From contig NZ_CAAAJC010000013.1 in NCBI RefSeq assembly GCF_900640175.1, forward strand, positions 1-64,000: a stretch of 64,000 nt of DNA, read 5' to 3'. Under the pieces are notes generated by a model, which saw nothing but the letters and a program-made list of their open reading frames with translations, had not been told where the DNA came from and ran no database searches. Below are positions 44,752 to 52,997 of this stretch, piece after piece (the stretch's first letter is position 1; every line of letters starts with the position of its first letter). The DNA is from Legionella sp. W10-070. GTDB taxonomy: Bacteria > Pseudomonadota > Gammaproteobacteria > Legionellales > Legionellaceae. The position numbers and the translations under genes were made by a program.

Positions 44752-45062
44752 GGTTTATGCTCTATACGGGCAAGCCTGTTGTTGGAAAAATATAAACTTA
44801 AATTACGTACTTTAAGCGGGCCTGTGCCTTTTCGCCAAGTGTACGCATAATCCCAGCGGTCGTTGTTAAATGTCGGGCTTAATAAGCTGGTGCCCATCAG
44901 AATGGCCACATCATTTTTACTCATGCCTGTTTTTAAACGCTCAATTTTTGATTGGGGTAACAGATTGCCTTGTTGCACAATTCGCCTTGAGGAGTCATAG
45001 GAAATACAATGAGTCAAGGTTAATGTTAGCGCTATACTAATGAGAATGGTTCTAATTCGCAT
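44748..45062 (-). CDS. bamE: Outer membrane assembly lipoprotein BamE
   Basis: A 104-residue lipoprotein with a lipobox ending LTHC, followed by the SmpA/OmlA domain: KIERLKTGMSKNDVAILMGTS, then WDYAYTWRKG and LYFSNNRLARIE. It belongs to the BAM complex that folds outer membrane beta-barrels. The start at 45062 is set by the signal peptide; a 10-residue upstream extension is possible but disfavoured. It is divergent from fur, with a family B element between them. Confidence 0.92.
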   Translation of the reverse strand: MRIRTILISIALTLTLTHCISYDSSRRIVQQGNLLPQSKIERLKTGMSKNDVAILMGTSLLSPTFNNDRWDYAYTWRKGTGPLKVRNLSLYFSNNRLARIEHKP

Positions 45063-45106
45063 TTTTTTGCCTGCTATGAAAAATTTCGCCATAATACCAT
45101 GTCATC

Positions 45107-45262
45107 GGGTGCGATTAAACTGCGGTTAGTAGTAATTAATGGTAGCCTGGATGGTGCGCCAGCGAAATTCGGGAGCGAGCTTGAGAATAAAGGCATGCCT
45201 CTGGATTTCGCTGGCGCGCCATTCGGGCTAACTTTCAGGGAAAACGTAGTTTTAATTGCCCC
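45107..45262. repeat. Family B palindromic element, copy between bamE and fur
   Basis: A complete-looking copy of 156 bases with imperfect terminal inverted repeats (GGGTGCGATTAAACTGCGG against the reverse complement of CGTAGTTTTAATTGCCCC) and internal inverted arms (GGTGCGCCAGCGAAATTCGG and GGATTTCGCTGGCGCGCCAT). It fills nearly the whole divergent space between bamE and fur and so probably carries or displaces their promoters. Confidence 0.72.
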
Positions 45263-45311
45263 TGTCGTCCAGAGTAAAGTCACCTGGAACAATGAATTGT
45301 GAGGAGTGTTT

Positions 45312-45737
45312 GTGGAAGAAAGTCAACAGCTGAAAGATGCAGGGTTAAAAATTACCATGCCTCGCTTGAAAGTATTGCAGATCCTGGAACAATCCCGTGA
45401 TCATCACTTAAGTGCCGAAGGTGTCTATAAAGCACTCCTGGAAATGGGAGAAGATGTTGGCTTGGCAACGGTTTACCGTGTTTTAACTCAGTTTGAAGCA
45501 GCCGGGCTGGTTGCGCGTCATAATTTTGAAGGCGGACATTCTGTATTTGAGCTTAGCCAGGGCGAGCATCATGATCATCTGGTTTGTGTGAAATGTGGTA
45601 AAGTCGAAGAATTTATTGATGAAATCATCGAGCAGCGCCAGCAAAAAATTGCTCAGCGCGCCAATTTCAAGATGACCGATCATGCATTGAATATCTATGG
45701 CATATGCCCGGATTGTCAGTTAGTGGGGATGAGATGA
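45312..45737 (+). CDS. fur: Ferric uptake regulator Fur
   Basis: This protein of about 141 residues has the Fur winged-helix part (LKDAGLKITMPRLKVLQIL, then LATVYRVLTQFEAAGLV) and metal-binding motifs HHDHLVCVKCGK and a C-terminal CPDC. It represses iron acquisition genes when Fe2+ is available. The GTG at 45312 is preferred because GAGGAG (45301-45306) lies 5 bases before it; the GTG at 45306 overlaps that site. Confidence 0.95.
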   Translation: MEESQQLKDAGLKITMPRLKVLQILEQSRDHHLSAEGVYKALLEMGEDVGLATVYRVLTQFEAAGLVARHNFEGGHSVFELSQGEHHDHLVCVKCGKVEEFIDEIIEQRQQKIAQRANFKMTDHALNIYGICPDCQLVGMR

Positions 45738-45761
45738 TGGTAATAATCGCTATTTCCGTGC

Positions 45762-45788
45762 TTGCCATTGCAGGATTTAAGTTATAAT
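45762..45788 (+). promoter_or_regulatory. Possible promoter of the HerA-like ATPase gene
   Basis: TTGCCA (45762-45767) and a perfect TATAAT (45783-45788) are separated by only 15 bases, short of the optimum. The TATAAT lies 30 bases before the ATG at 45818. Confidence 0.35.
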
Positions 45789-45817
45789 TAATTATTATAT
45801 TTAAACAGGGATGTATC

Positions 45818-47332
45818 ATGTACGATGATTTATCTGCTCCTTACCAGGCTGGCGAACTGCCTGCTTTGCAATTAGGCGGAATTTTGCTAAATGACCATTT
45901 GTTGCCTGACGCCCCGGTCAATCTGGTGCTTAAATCCTTAAATCGACATGGCTTGATTGCCGGTGCGACAGGTAGCGGCAAAACAAAGACCATGCAGGTG
46001 CTTAGCGAACAGCTCTCCCTTCAAGGGGTACCCAGCCTTGTTATGGATATCAAAGGCGATATTTCCGGTTTAGCGATGCCGGGTGAAGCTAATGATGCCA
46101 TTATTGCACGCAGCCAATCATTGGGTTTGAATTATACACCGCGGGCTTTCCCCGTGGAGATGTTAACCTTGAATGAAGCTTCTCATGAAGGTGTTCCCTT
46201 ACGCTCAACGGTCAGTGATTTTGGTTCCCTTCTTTTTGCGCGGATGCTGGATGTCAATGAAACACAGGCAGGGGTAATCACTGTTTTGTTTGAGTATGCC
46301 AAAGAGAAAAAGTTGCCATTAATTGATCTGGCTGATGTGAAAGCGCTGTTACAGTTTGGACAAAGTGATCAGGGAAAAGCAGAAATAGAAGCACGTTTCG
46401 GTGGAATAGCGACTGCCTCAGTAGGGGCGATTGTCAGAAAGATTATTGAGCTTGAAGCCCAGGGGGGAGGCAGTTTTTTTGGCGAACCTTCTTTTAATGT
46501 GATGGATCTGCTAAGAACCAATGCCCAAGGTCTGGGTGTTATCTCTATTTTGCGTCTTGTGGACATGCAGGATAAGCCGAAGTTGTTTTCAACGTTTATG
46601 TTAAAGTTACTTTCTGATGTTTATCGGTTGCTGCCAGAATTAGGTGATCCTCCCAAACCCAAGTTAGTATTATTCATTGATGAAGCGCATTTGATTTTTA
46701 ACAATGCCAGCAAGGCGTTACTGAACTTGTTGGAAACTATAGTTAAACTAATTCGCTCAAAAGGGGTCGGCCTGGTTTTCTGTACGCAAATCCCCAATGA
46801 CATTCCTGATGCCGTGCTGAGTCAGTTAGGGCTAAAAGTGCAGCATGCTTTACGTGCTTTCACTGCGAAGGATAGGAAAGCAATGAAGCTGGTTGCACAA
46901 AATTTCCCCCCTTCAGAGTATTATCAAACTGAAAACTTGCTTACTTCACTAAGTATTGGCGAGGCGTTAGTTAGCGCGCTTGACGCGAAAGGCCAGCCAA
47001 CACCCCTTGTACAATGCATGATCCGAGCACCTGAATCCCGTATGGGGGTACTTAATTCCCAGGAAATGAACAACGTTGTGGCAACATCAACCTTGCTACC
47101 AAAGTATGGGCAGCGCCTGGAAGAGAGGTCAGCCAAAGAAATTCTGGCTGCGGCAGCCAAAGGTGATGAAAAAGAGCTGCCATCAGCAACAAAAAAACAG
47201 TCAAACCCGAAAGAGCCGTCAATGATTGAAGAAATCAGCAAAAACACCCTGTTTCGCCAGGTTATCAGGCAAATTATGCGAGATCTTACCAAAGCCATGT
47301 TGTCCGCTTTGGGTATAAAACGGAAGCGCTAG
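45818..47332 (+). CDS. HerA-like ATPase of the DUF853/YjgR family
   Basis: The 504-residue protein has Walker A AGATGSGKTKT near residue 50, Walker B LVLFIDEAHLIF at about 285, and the FASK/HerA-type segments SKGVGLVFCTQIPNDIPDAV and GLKVQHALRAFT that carry the sensor and arginine-finger regions. YjgR-type ATPases are hexameric; their substrate is not established. The C-terminus is short and basic (LSALGIKRKR). The stop TAG falls in the CTAG border of the family C element, which follows immediately. Confidence 0.88.
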   Translation: MYDDLSAPYQAGELPALQLGGILLNDHLLPDAPVNLVLKSLNRHGLIAGATGSGKTKTMQVLSEQLSLQGVPSLVMDIKGDISGLAMPGEANDAIIARSQSLGLNYTPRAFPVEMLTLNEASHEGVPLRSTVSDFGSLLFARMLDVNETQAGVITVLFEYAKEKKLPLIDLADVKALLQFGQSDQGKAEIEARFGGIATASVGAIVRKIIELEAQGGGSFFGEPSFNVMDLLRTNAQGLGVISILRLVDMQDKPKLFSTFMLKLLSDVYRLLPELGDPPKPKLVLFIDEAHLIFNNASKALLNLLETIVKLIRSKGVGLVFCTQIPNDIPDAVLSQLGLKVQHALRAFTAKDRKAMKLVAQNFPPSEYYQTENLLTSLSIGEALVSALDAKGQPTPLVQCMIRAPESRMGVLNSQEMNNVVATSTLLPKYGQRLEERSAKEILAAAAKGDEKELPSATKKQSNPKEPSMIEEISKNTLFRQVIRQIMRDLTKAMLSALGIKRKR

Positions 47333-47476
47333 GTTCTGTGCCCTTATCTACTATCTAGGCCCAAAAGCCTTGATTTTCTGCGCTCCGATGCTCACATACT
47401 TCTATGTATGCTCCGCTTCGGTGCTCGCCAATCAAGGCTTTTTGACTCAAGCTAGCGATAAGTGCACAGAACCTAA
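47329..47476. repeat. MITE-like element, family C copy 1
   Basis: A 148-base element nearly identical to 54022-54169. Terminal inverted repeats are CTAGGTTCTGTG and CACAGAACCTAA (last base changed). Inner arms AAAAGCCTTGATT and AATCAAGGCTTTTT enclose TCCGATGCTCACATACTTC and its partly inverted partner. The left CTAG contains the stop of the HerA-like gene. Confidence 0.85.
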
Positions 47477-47610
47477 TACGCTAATCTGGAATAACAATTA
47501 AAGTGATTAAGGTTGTCTCAGTTACAGATGGGCTTATAAATGGCAAATAAATATTCAACATTGCAAAATAATGAGCTATAATGGCGCTAAATTAATGCCT
47601 TTTTTTATTT

Positions 47611-49335
47611 ATGCCATCTCAGATAGACCCATTTTTTACCTGTTTCCCCTGCGAGCAATACTGGAAGTTCATTATTGATAAAAACAGGTGGGCATTAAAC
47701 AACCCACTGATTTTTGATCAGGAAGATTCGCCTGGTTATCTGCAATGGATGAGTCTGGCTTTGTGGACTATGTTGATGACCGTAGAAGAGCCATTGACGA
47801 CAGATTATATTCAGGGAATACATGATCTTGCCTATCATGATAGAGCAAGTAATACTCGTTTGGTTTATGCTCCTCAAGGTATTTCAGGATTGGTCAAAGG
47901 GAGTTTTAACGAAGCGGGTTTTAGCGAGTTAGTCGATAAAATACGTAATCAGGGTATAAGATTATCGATAATTTTTAAAAAAGATCCGGCAGGGAAGAAA
48001 ACTGAAGAATTTAAGCTCGATCCTTCCAAAACGGATCAACAGCTTTATTCGGAACTTCTTAAAAAGATTGATTCAGTTGAGGCTGGCCTGCAAAGAAACA
48101 CCAGTATCAGTGATATCCTGGAAGTATCTCAACGTTATATTGACAGGTATAATCAGGAAATCCAGGATGCAGCTCAGGACAACAACAAAAAATTAATTGC
48201 AATTGTCCGCTTCATACAAGACATGCACCAGTATCACCCCTTTGTTGACGGCAATGGCAGAACGTTTGTTTTTTTGCTTCTGAATAAATTGCTGCTGCAG
48301 AATAATTTATCGCCAGCAATGGTGGCAAGTCCTGGGCGATTTACCGGCTGGTCGCTGGACAGCCTGGTCAATGAGGTGAAAGAGGGACAAAAAACTTTCC
48401 AAGCGTTGTGTACAAGCAGTCCTAACCAACAGTCATTGACCGATTATCTCAGCCAAACATTTCATTTAACAGAAGATAATAAGGAAAAAGCCCTTGCGAC
48501 GGTTAATGTTCAGGCGTTTCTTGATAGAAATCCCTCCAGATTAGTCACTTCTTATTTTTATAGCGAGGAGAAAGACGTCCAGCTTAGTAGGATTCGAGAT
48601 GAAAATGTAATTAACAGGATAATTAAAGACAATTCCGATATCGAAAAATTATCAAGCGAATGCCAGATGAAAAGCAGGGATCTTTTGCCGCTTTGTGCTC
48701 ATTTAGCTAATTTCCCAATGGTTAAAAGAATTATCAAAGTGGACAAAGATCAATCAAGGCTCGGGGTGTATAAATCTGCATTTGTAATGGCATACATGAT
48801 TAGCGGATTAAGGTTTGGTGATTTCAAGCAATCTATTGAAAAATTGAATCTGTCTTCTGATGACATCTATGAATTACTTATCGAGGAAGATAATACAATT
48901 TATGAGCTGATCAAGGGAAAAAAAATATCAAATGAAAAAAAACCTTTTTTTAACTACTTGCTCTTTTTCAGAGAAAAGGAGGTTCTTGAGTATTTGATTA
49001 AAAAGTTGAGCGTATCCCAACTGAAAGACCTTTTATCCTATGAAACAGAAGCCAGTGTTGTTAATGGTGAGCAATTGTTTAATTGGTATCATCCTGATTT
49101 GCTGGAAGATTGCCTTCGTCAAATTGCCAAAGATGATTTAGAGCCGGATAGTAGCTTATCAGGACAGGAACAAGTAACGATTGTAGAGGAAGAGAGTACC
49201 CAGTCAGCCTTGGGAAAACCAGACATTCAACAATCCACCAATAAAGGCTTAAAGCGATACGGTATGTATGCCGATAATAAACATTCTTCATCAATGCAGG
49301 GGAAAGATTATTCACCTCCCCAAAGAGGGTATTAA
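47611..49335 (+). CDS. Fic-domain protein, candidate effector
   Basis: The 574-residue protein has a Fic core at residues 209-217, HPFVDGNGR, including the catalytic His209 and acidic Asp213; the upstream QDMHQYH helix and downstream LLLNKLLLQNNLSPAMV also fit the fold. The second Arg of the canonical HxFx(D/E)GNGRxxR motif, normally a phosphate contact, is Val220 here. Fic enzymes transfer AMP, phosphocholine or other phosphate-containing groups to target proteins. The N-terminal about 150 residues and a C-terminal helical region of about 300 residues (possibly repeat-like) are unrecognised. There is no obvious ribosome binding site before the ATG. Lack of an antitoxin gene and the large size favour a secreted effector over a toxin-antitoxin system. 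Confidence 0.75.
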   Translation: MPSQIDPFFTCFPCEQYWKFIIDKNRWALNNPLIFDQEDSPGYLQWMSLALWTMLMTVEEPLTTDYIQGIHDLAYHDRASNTRLVYAPQGISGLVKGSFNEAGFSELVDKIRNQGIRLSIIFKKDPAGKKTEEFKLDPSKTDQQLYSELLKKIDSVEAGLQRNTSISDILEVSQRYIDRYNQEIQDAAQDNNKKLIAIVRFIQDMHQYHPFVDGNGRTFVFLLLNKLLLQNNLSPAMVASPGRFTGWSLDSLVNEVKEGQKTFQALCTSSPNQQSLTDYLSQTFHLTEDNKEKALATVNVQAFLDRNPSRLVTSYFYSEEKDVQLSRIRDENVINRIIKDNSDIEKLSSECQMKSRDLLPLCAHLANFPMVKRIIKVDKDQSRLGVYKSAFVMAYMISGLRFGDFKQSIEKLNLSSDDIYELLIEEDNTIYELIKGKKISNEKKPFFNYLLFFREKEVLEYLIKKLSVSQLKDLLSYETEASVVNGEQLFNWYHPDLLEDCLRQIAKDDLEPDSSLSGQEQVTIVEEESTQSALGKPDIQQSTNKGLKRYGMYADNKHSSSMQGKDYSPPQRGY

Positions 49336-49375
49336 TAACAGGAACGGGTTTTTAAAATTATTTCCGGGCTAATGC

Positions 49376-49589
49376 AGGGCATGTCCTCAATTAAAGCCTA
49401 TTTTTTAGGCATTTACTGCGTATATAAAGCTCATTAAGTTATCTAATTTTTCAGTTTGCATGTCATTCCCGCGCAGGCGGGAATCTATGCCCTTGCGTAA
49501 CCCCTTACGTTGCTACGGAGGTGGCCCCCCGCCTGCGCGGGGATGACAAAGAGTGCTCATAATTGTATCTTAAATTGAGGACACGCCCT
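49376..49589. repeat. MITE-like element, family D, with nested GC-rich palindrome
   Basis: Terminal inverted repeats AGGGCATGTCCTCAATT (49376-49392) and AATTGAGGACACGCCCT (49573-49589) differ at one position. Inside, at 49462-49546, lies the GTCATTCCCGCGCAGGCGGG / CCCCGCCTGCGCGGGGATGAC palindrome also found in family A. The whole element sits between convergent genes and may act as a bidirectional terminator. Ends of this kind are seen on IS5-group elements, from memory. Confidence 0.7.
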
Positions 49590-49619
49590 AGCCAGAAATT
49601 ACTTTGTTGGATACGGTTC

Positions 49620-50330
49620 TCAAGGGCTTAAGTCCTCCTGCAATAGCGATTTGAGTGTCATGACTAAGCTCTCGGATAAGTACTTGAGTGAGTTATCATC
49701 GCTTACCAGGGCTTGGTTATTTTCTATCTCCAGTCCCAGGTAATCATGCTCAGAAAACTGTCTGCGCAGCGCACTGGTAAAACCGTCACTAATGCCACGA
49801 TAAGGGTAGTTCATTCGTACCCGCAAGGTGCAATGATGATTGAGTTTTGATTGCCATTCTTTGGCTAAAATTCTTTCCGTACTTCTTGCCGGATCATAGA
49901 GTAAACCGATATCGGCGTTGCGCATTAGATTATCAATAACGGGGGTAAAGCTGTGGATTGACAGATGCAAAACCTGATAACCCTGGCTGATATGGTTTGC
50001 TATCGATTTTTCCACCGCTTTGCGGAAGGGCAAATAATATTGCTGAATGATCTCCTCTTTTACTGCTTTTGGTAATGGCGCGCTAATTTCTGAAAAGCAT
50101 CGTGGATGAGAGAGGCTGCGGTTACAGTCAATCAACAAACGGGTGGCTTTGGCCTGTATCAACTCGCAGTTAAGAGCTTGGCTTAAATAGCTGGCGATGG
50201 CCAATGAGCCAAAGTCTATGCCCCGATGGCTATGCAGCAGTGCTTCCTGATCAACAAAATAGTCCTGATAGACCGGTGGCACGGTGTTTACCCCATGTTC
50301 ACAGCTTAAGATGAGTCTGGCGGGTTTCAT
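49620..50330 (-). CDS. N-formylglutamate amidohydrolase-like enzyme
   Basis: A 236-residue FGase-family metallo-amidohydrolase with LSCEHGVNTVPP at the N-terminus, HRGIDFGSLAIA, RLLIDCNRS and LHLSIHSFTPV, the conserved His/Asp/Glu-bearing segments of the fold. Classical members release formate from N-formylglutamate in histidine breakdown, but no hut genes are present. As last gene of an operon with two amide-bond-forming ligases and a peptidase, it more likely cleaves or trims a glutamyl or amide product. Its start overlaps the stop of the GCS2 gene by 4 bases. Confidence 0.8.
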   Translation of the reverse strand: MKPARLILSCEHGVNTVPPVYQDYFVDQEALLHSHRGIDFGSLAIASYLSQALNCELIQAKATRLLIDCNRSLSHPRCFSEISAPLPKAVKEEIIQQYYLPFRKAVEKSIANHISQGYQVLHLSIHSFTPVIDNLMRNADIGLLYDPARSTERILAKEWQSKLNHHCTLRVRMNYPYRGISDGFTSALRRQFSEHDYLGLEIENNQALVSDDNSLKYLSESLVMTLKSLLQEDLSP

Positions 50331-51556
50331 CTTGGATCAAATAACTGATTAGTGTTTAAACAGTAACCTAACTGGCGGTAGAGGCGTAAAAGAGAGGTTG
50401 CATCAGGTTCAGCACCACAGGCATTTAAGAGGCGCTCACTTAGGTTGCCCTGGCTTAATATAAATTCCAGTGCCTTCTGGCTGCTATAATCAAGTTCGCT
50501 GGCTACTTTTTCAAGCAAACAAGACCAAATATCACGGGCGCTCATGGCACGTTTTGGCAATTGCCACTGGGCAGACAATTCCGCATCATCTATCCAGACA
50601 TTAAAACCCTCTTTAATTGTTTGATCATAGATAGCCCGCAAACGTTTTGTTTCACAAGGTCTGTCCAAATAATAGGATGAATGACGTTGCCAGTTTTTTA
50701 AAATAGCATGGATGGCAAGTGCAATTGCAATGTCAGCCTGCACACATTCCTGGGAATCAAGAATGCGGATTTCAATGGCTTTGCAGTCAAATTTGGGGAT
50801 AGCCGCCCTTGAATTCAGCCATTCATGCTGGAGGATGCCTTGTGGGTCAAAGGGACTGATGGCCTGATACATGGGAGTGAGGATTTCTTGTTGATACTGG
50901 GCTTGCGAGCAGATGAAATCAGGGATGATATCACCGCTGATAAGGGGAATCGATTGCTGATTTTTGCTATAAAAATAAAGGCGAGAATCCTTAAATCCGG
51001 TTTTTCGGCCATCCAGGAAAGGGGTGCTCGCTGCCAAGGCAGGCAACAGAGGCAGGAGCAAACGAATCATGCTGTGTAATTGGCAAAATTCTTCGTCATT
51101 GGCAAAGGGTAAGTTGACATGCATGCTTTGTAAGTTTGCCCAACCATGACCCTGGCAGTTAAAAATAGCATCATATTGACGATAAATTTCATGGCTGCCA
51201 TGAGGCCAGCGCTTTGTTTCTGCAAGGGGGTTCATCCAGGGGTGGGCACCTGTTGGCAGCAGTTGCAAATCCTGTTCGGTCAGCCGTGGCTGTAATTGTT
51301 CAATCGCTTGCTGGAATTGCTTTGCGATGGGGGCATCAGGGGGTTTGGGACCATTATTTTTTAATTCCAGCACATGCATCACCAGTTCATTGCTGATGGC
51401 AATATCGCCTAATTCGACTTCATTGAGCTGTTGGCCTGCCAAGTGTTGCAGGATGAGATCACTCTTGGGTTGTACGTTCAAGTGATGCTTGTCTACAAGC
51501 ATGTATTCAATTTCAATACCGATCACTGAGAAAAGCGAATAACTAGACATAACCAT
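50327..51556 (-). CDS. GCS2-family glutamate-cysteine ligase-like enzyme
   Basis: The 409-residue protein shows the GCS2/carboxylate-amine ligase pattern: IGIEIEYMLVD near the start, an internal STPFLDGRKTGFKDSRLYFY and KAIEIRILDSQEC. These enzymes join the gamma-carboxyl of Glu (or another acid) to an amine using ATP. The true glutathione GshA of gamma-proteobacteria belongs to a different group, so this is probably a dedicated ligase. It overlaps its upstream ATP-grasp partner by up to 14 bases (ATG at 51556 or, two codons later, 51550), indicating coupled expression. Confidence 0.82.
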   Translation of the reverse strand: MVMSSYSLFSVIGIEIEYMLVDKHHLNVQPKSDLILQHLAGQQLNEVELGDIAISNELVMHVLELKNNGPKPPDAPIAKQFQQAIEQLQPRLTEQDLQLLPTGAHPWMNPLAETKRWPHGSHEIYRQYDAIFNCQGHGWANLQSMHVNLPFANDEEFCQLHSMIRLLLPLLPALAASTPFLDGRKTGFKDSRLYFYSKNQQSIPLISGDIIPDFICSQAQYQQEILTPMYQAISPFDPQGILQHEWLNSRAAIPKFDCKAIEIRILDSQECVQADIAIALAIHAILKNWQRHSSYYLDRPCETKRLRAIYDQTIKEGFNVWIDDAELSAQWQLPKRAMSARDIWSCLLEKVASELDYSSQKALEFILSQGNLSERLLNACGAEPDATSLLRLYRQLGYCLNTNQLFDPR

Positions 51557-52997
51557 GTTTCCTGCGAATACGCTGTAAAAACACGCTCATTATCTGTTGG
51601 TACAGGGAGTCGCCCAGGATTTTATCCTCGATGCCATAATCAACATTGGGATTATCATTCACTTCAATAATATAGTGTTTATCACCCTGGCTTTTAATGT
51701 CGACACCATATAACCCATCACCGATCAAGCGTGTGCATTTCAATGCGGTTTTAATAATACCTTCTGGAACCTCATGGAGCGGGACTGTTTCCGTATCGCC
51801 TTCTCTTTTTCCCTTGATGGCCTCCCAGTTATAGATTTGCCAATGGTTTTTTGCCATGAAATAGCGGCAGGCAAAGATGGGTTTATTGTCAAGTACACCA
51901 ATCCGCCAATCGTATTCTGTGGGGATAAAGGGTTGTATTAATATCAAATCGGAAACTTTAAAGAACTGGTTTAATGATTTCTGCAGATCTTTTTTATTAT
52001 CGAGTTTGATAACACCATGGGAAAAGGCGCTATCAGGTCTTTTCAAAACACAGGGGAAGTCAACATCCGGCATTTTCTTGTCAAATTTATTAACGAAAAT
52101 GGTATCCGGCGTAAGGATCTGATGGCTGCGCATCAGTTCTGCCAAATAGACCTTATTGCTGCATTTAATAATCGATTGCGGATCATCAATGACAACCAGG
52201 TTTTCTTGCGCAGCCCGTCTTGCCATGCGGTAAGTATAATGATTTACTGCTGTGGTGGCACGAACAAAGAGGGCATCATATTCAGCTAAGGACTTGGCAT
52301 CACTTTTTTCTATAAAATCAACGTTTAACCCCATAGATTCCCCTGTACTTACAAAGTTATCCAGGGCTTTTTTATTCGATGGGGCGTTCGGTTCTGCAGG
52401 ATCAATCAATATCGCCAGATCATGAAAACGTTGTTTTTTACGCCATTGATGGAAGCGCTTTTTCGATAAATAGTTTTCTGCCGCTTGGCGCATGAATTCA
52501 TGGTGGTGGGAAGGAACGTCAGCAAGCGACAGGATCTGTAATTGCTTAATTTGCCATTGCTTTTTTTTCTTCAGGGTAAAGCGTATTAAAGGAAGCGGGA
52601 ATAAGCCATGGAGTTTTCTTGCCAGATTGGCATGGCATTTGGCCATATTTTGTCCGAAATAAAGACTGAAAATGAACACATCTGTTTTTATATCATGAAG
52701 GCTATGCTGAATCTCTTCTTCCACATCCTGGGAAATAAATTTGGAAAGCGCTGTATTGAGTGCATCCTGAATGCTGTGCACCGAGGGGATTGCCTTATGA
52801 TCACGTGCATGGGCTAGTAATGATACATAGTAGCCTATCGACTGGTGCTCATAAGACTGGCACAGGTTGATCACGCGAATGGATTTACTCTGATAATAAT
52901 GCTCACTCAACAAATAATCGGATGCCTGGACAATAGTTGCCAGAGGACTTAAAAATTCCAAGCCAGAAGGGTCATCCGTTACAATTAGTGTTTCCAT
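51543..52997 (-). CDS. RimK-like ATP-grasp ligase with N-terminal RLAN-type domain
   Basis: In this 484-residue protein the C-terminal half (about 200-484) is an ATP-grasp domain: FPCVLKRPDSAFSHGVIKL (ATP-binding Lys), LILIQPFIPTEYDWRIGVL and metal-binding IIEVNDNPNVDYG. The N-terminal about 200 residues (METLIVTDDPSG..., LCQSYEHQSIGYYVSLLAHA) match the domain found in front of such ligases (RLAN, PF14401, from memory). RimK-type enzymes add amino acids to protein or peptide carboxyls. It is the second gene of the operon; its ATG overlaps the stop of the peptidase gene (TAATG). Confidence 0.82.
   Translation of the reverse strand: METLIVTDDPSGLEFLSPLATIVQASDYLLSEHYYQSKSIRVINLCQSYEHQSIGYYVSLLAHARDHKAIPSVHSIQDALNTALSKFISQDVEEEIQHSLHDIKTDVFIFSLYFGQNMAKCHANLARKLHGLFPLPLIRFTLKKKKQWQIKQLQILSLADVPSHHHEFMRQAAENYLSKKRFHQWRKKQRFHDLAILIDPAEPNAPSNKKALDNFVSTGESMGLNVDFIEKSDAKSLAEYDALFVRATTAVNHYTYRMARRAAQENLVVIDDPQSIIKCSNKVYLAELMRSHQILTPDTIFVNKFDKKMPDVDFPCVLKRPDSAFSHGVIKLDNKKDLQKSLNQFFKVSDLILIQPFIPTEYDWRIGVLDNKPIFACRYFMAKNHWQIYNWEAIKGKREGDTETVPLHEVPEGIIKTALKCTRLIGDGLYGVDIKSQGDKHYIIEVNDNPNVDYGIEDKILGDSLYQQIMSVFLQRIRRKHGYV

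Noticed and set aside
47611-49335. Fic toxin of a toxin-antitoxin pair
   Set aside because: No small antitoxin gene with an inhibitory helix motif lies beside it, and the protein is far larger than typical Fic toxins.
49620-50330. Histidine-utilisation role for the FGase-like enzyme
   Set aside because: No hutH, hutU or hutI genes lie nearby, and the gene is embedded in a ligase/peptidase operon.
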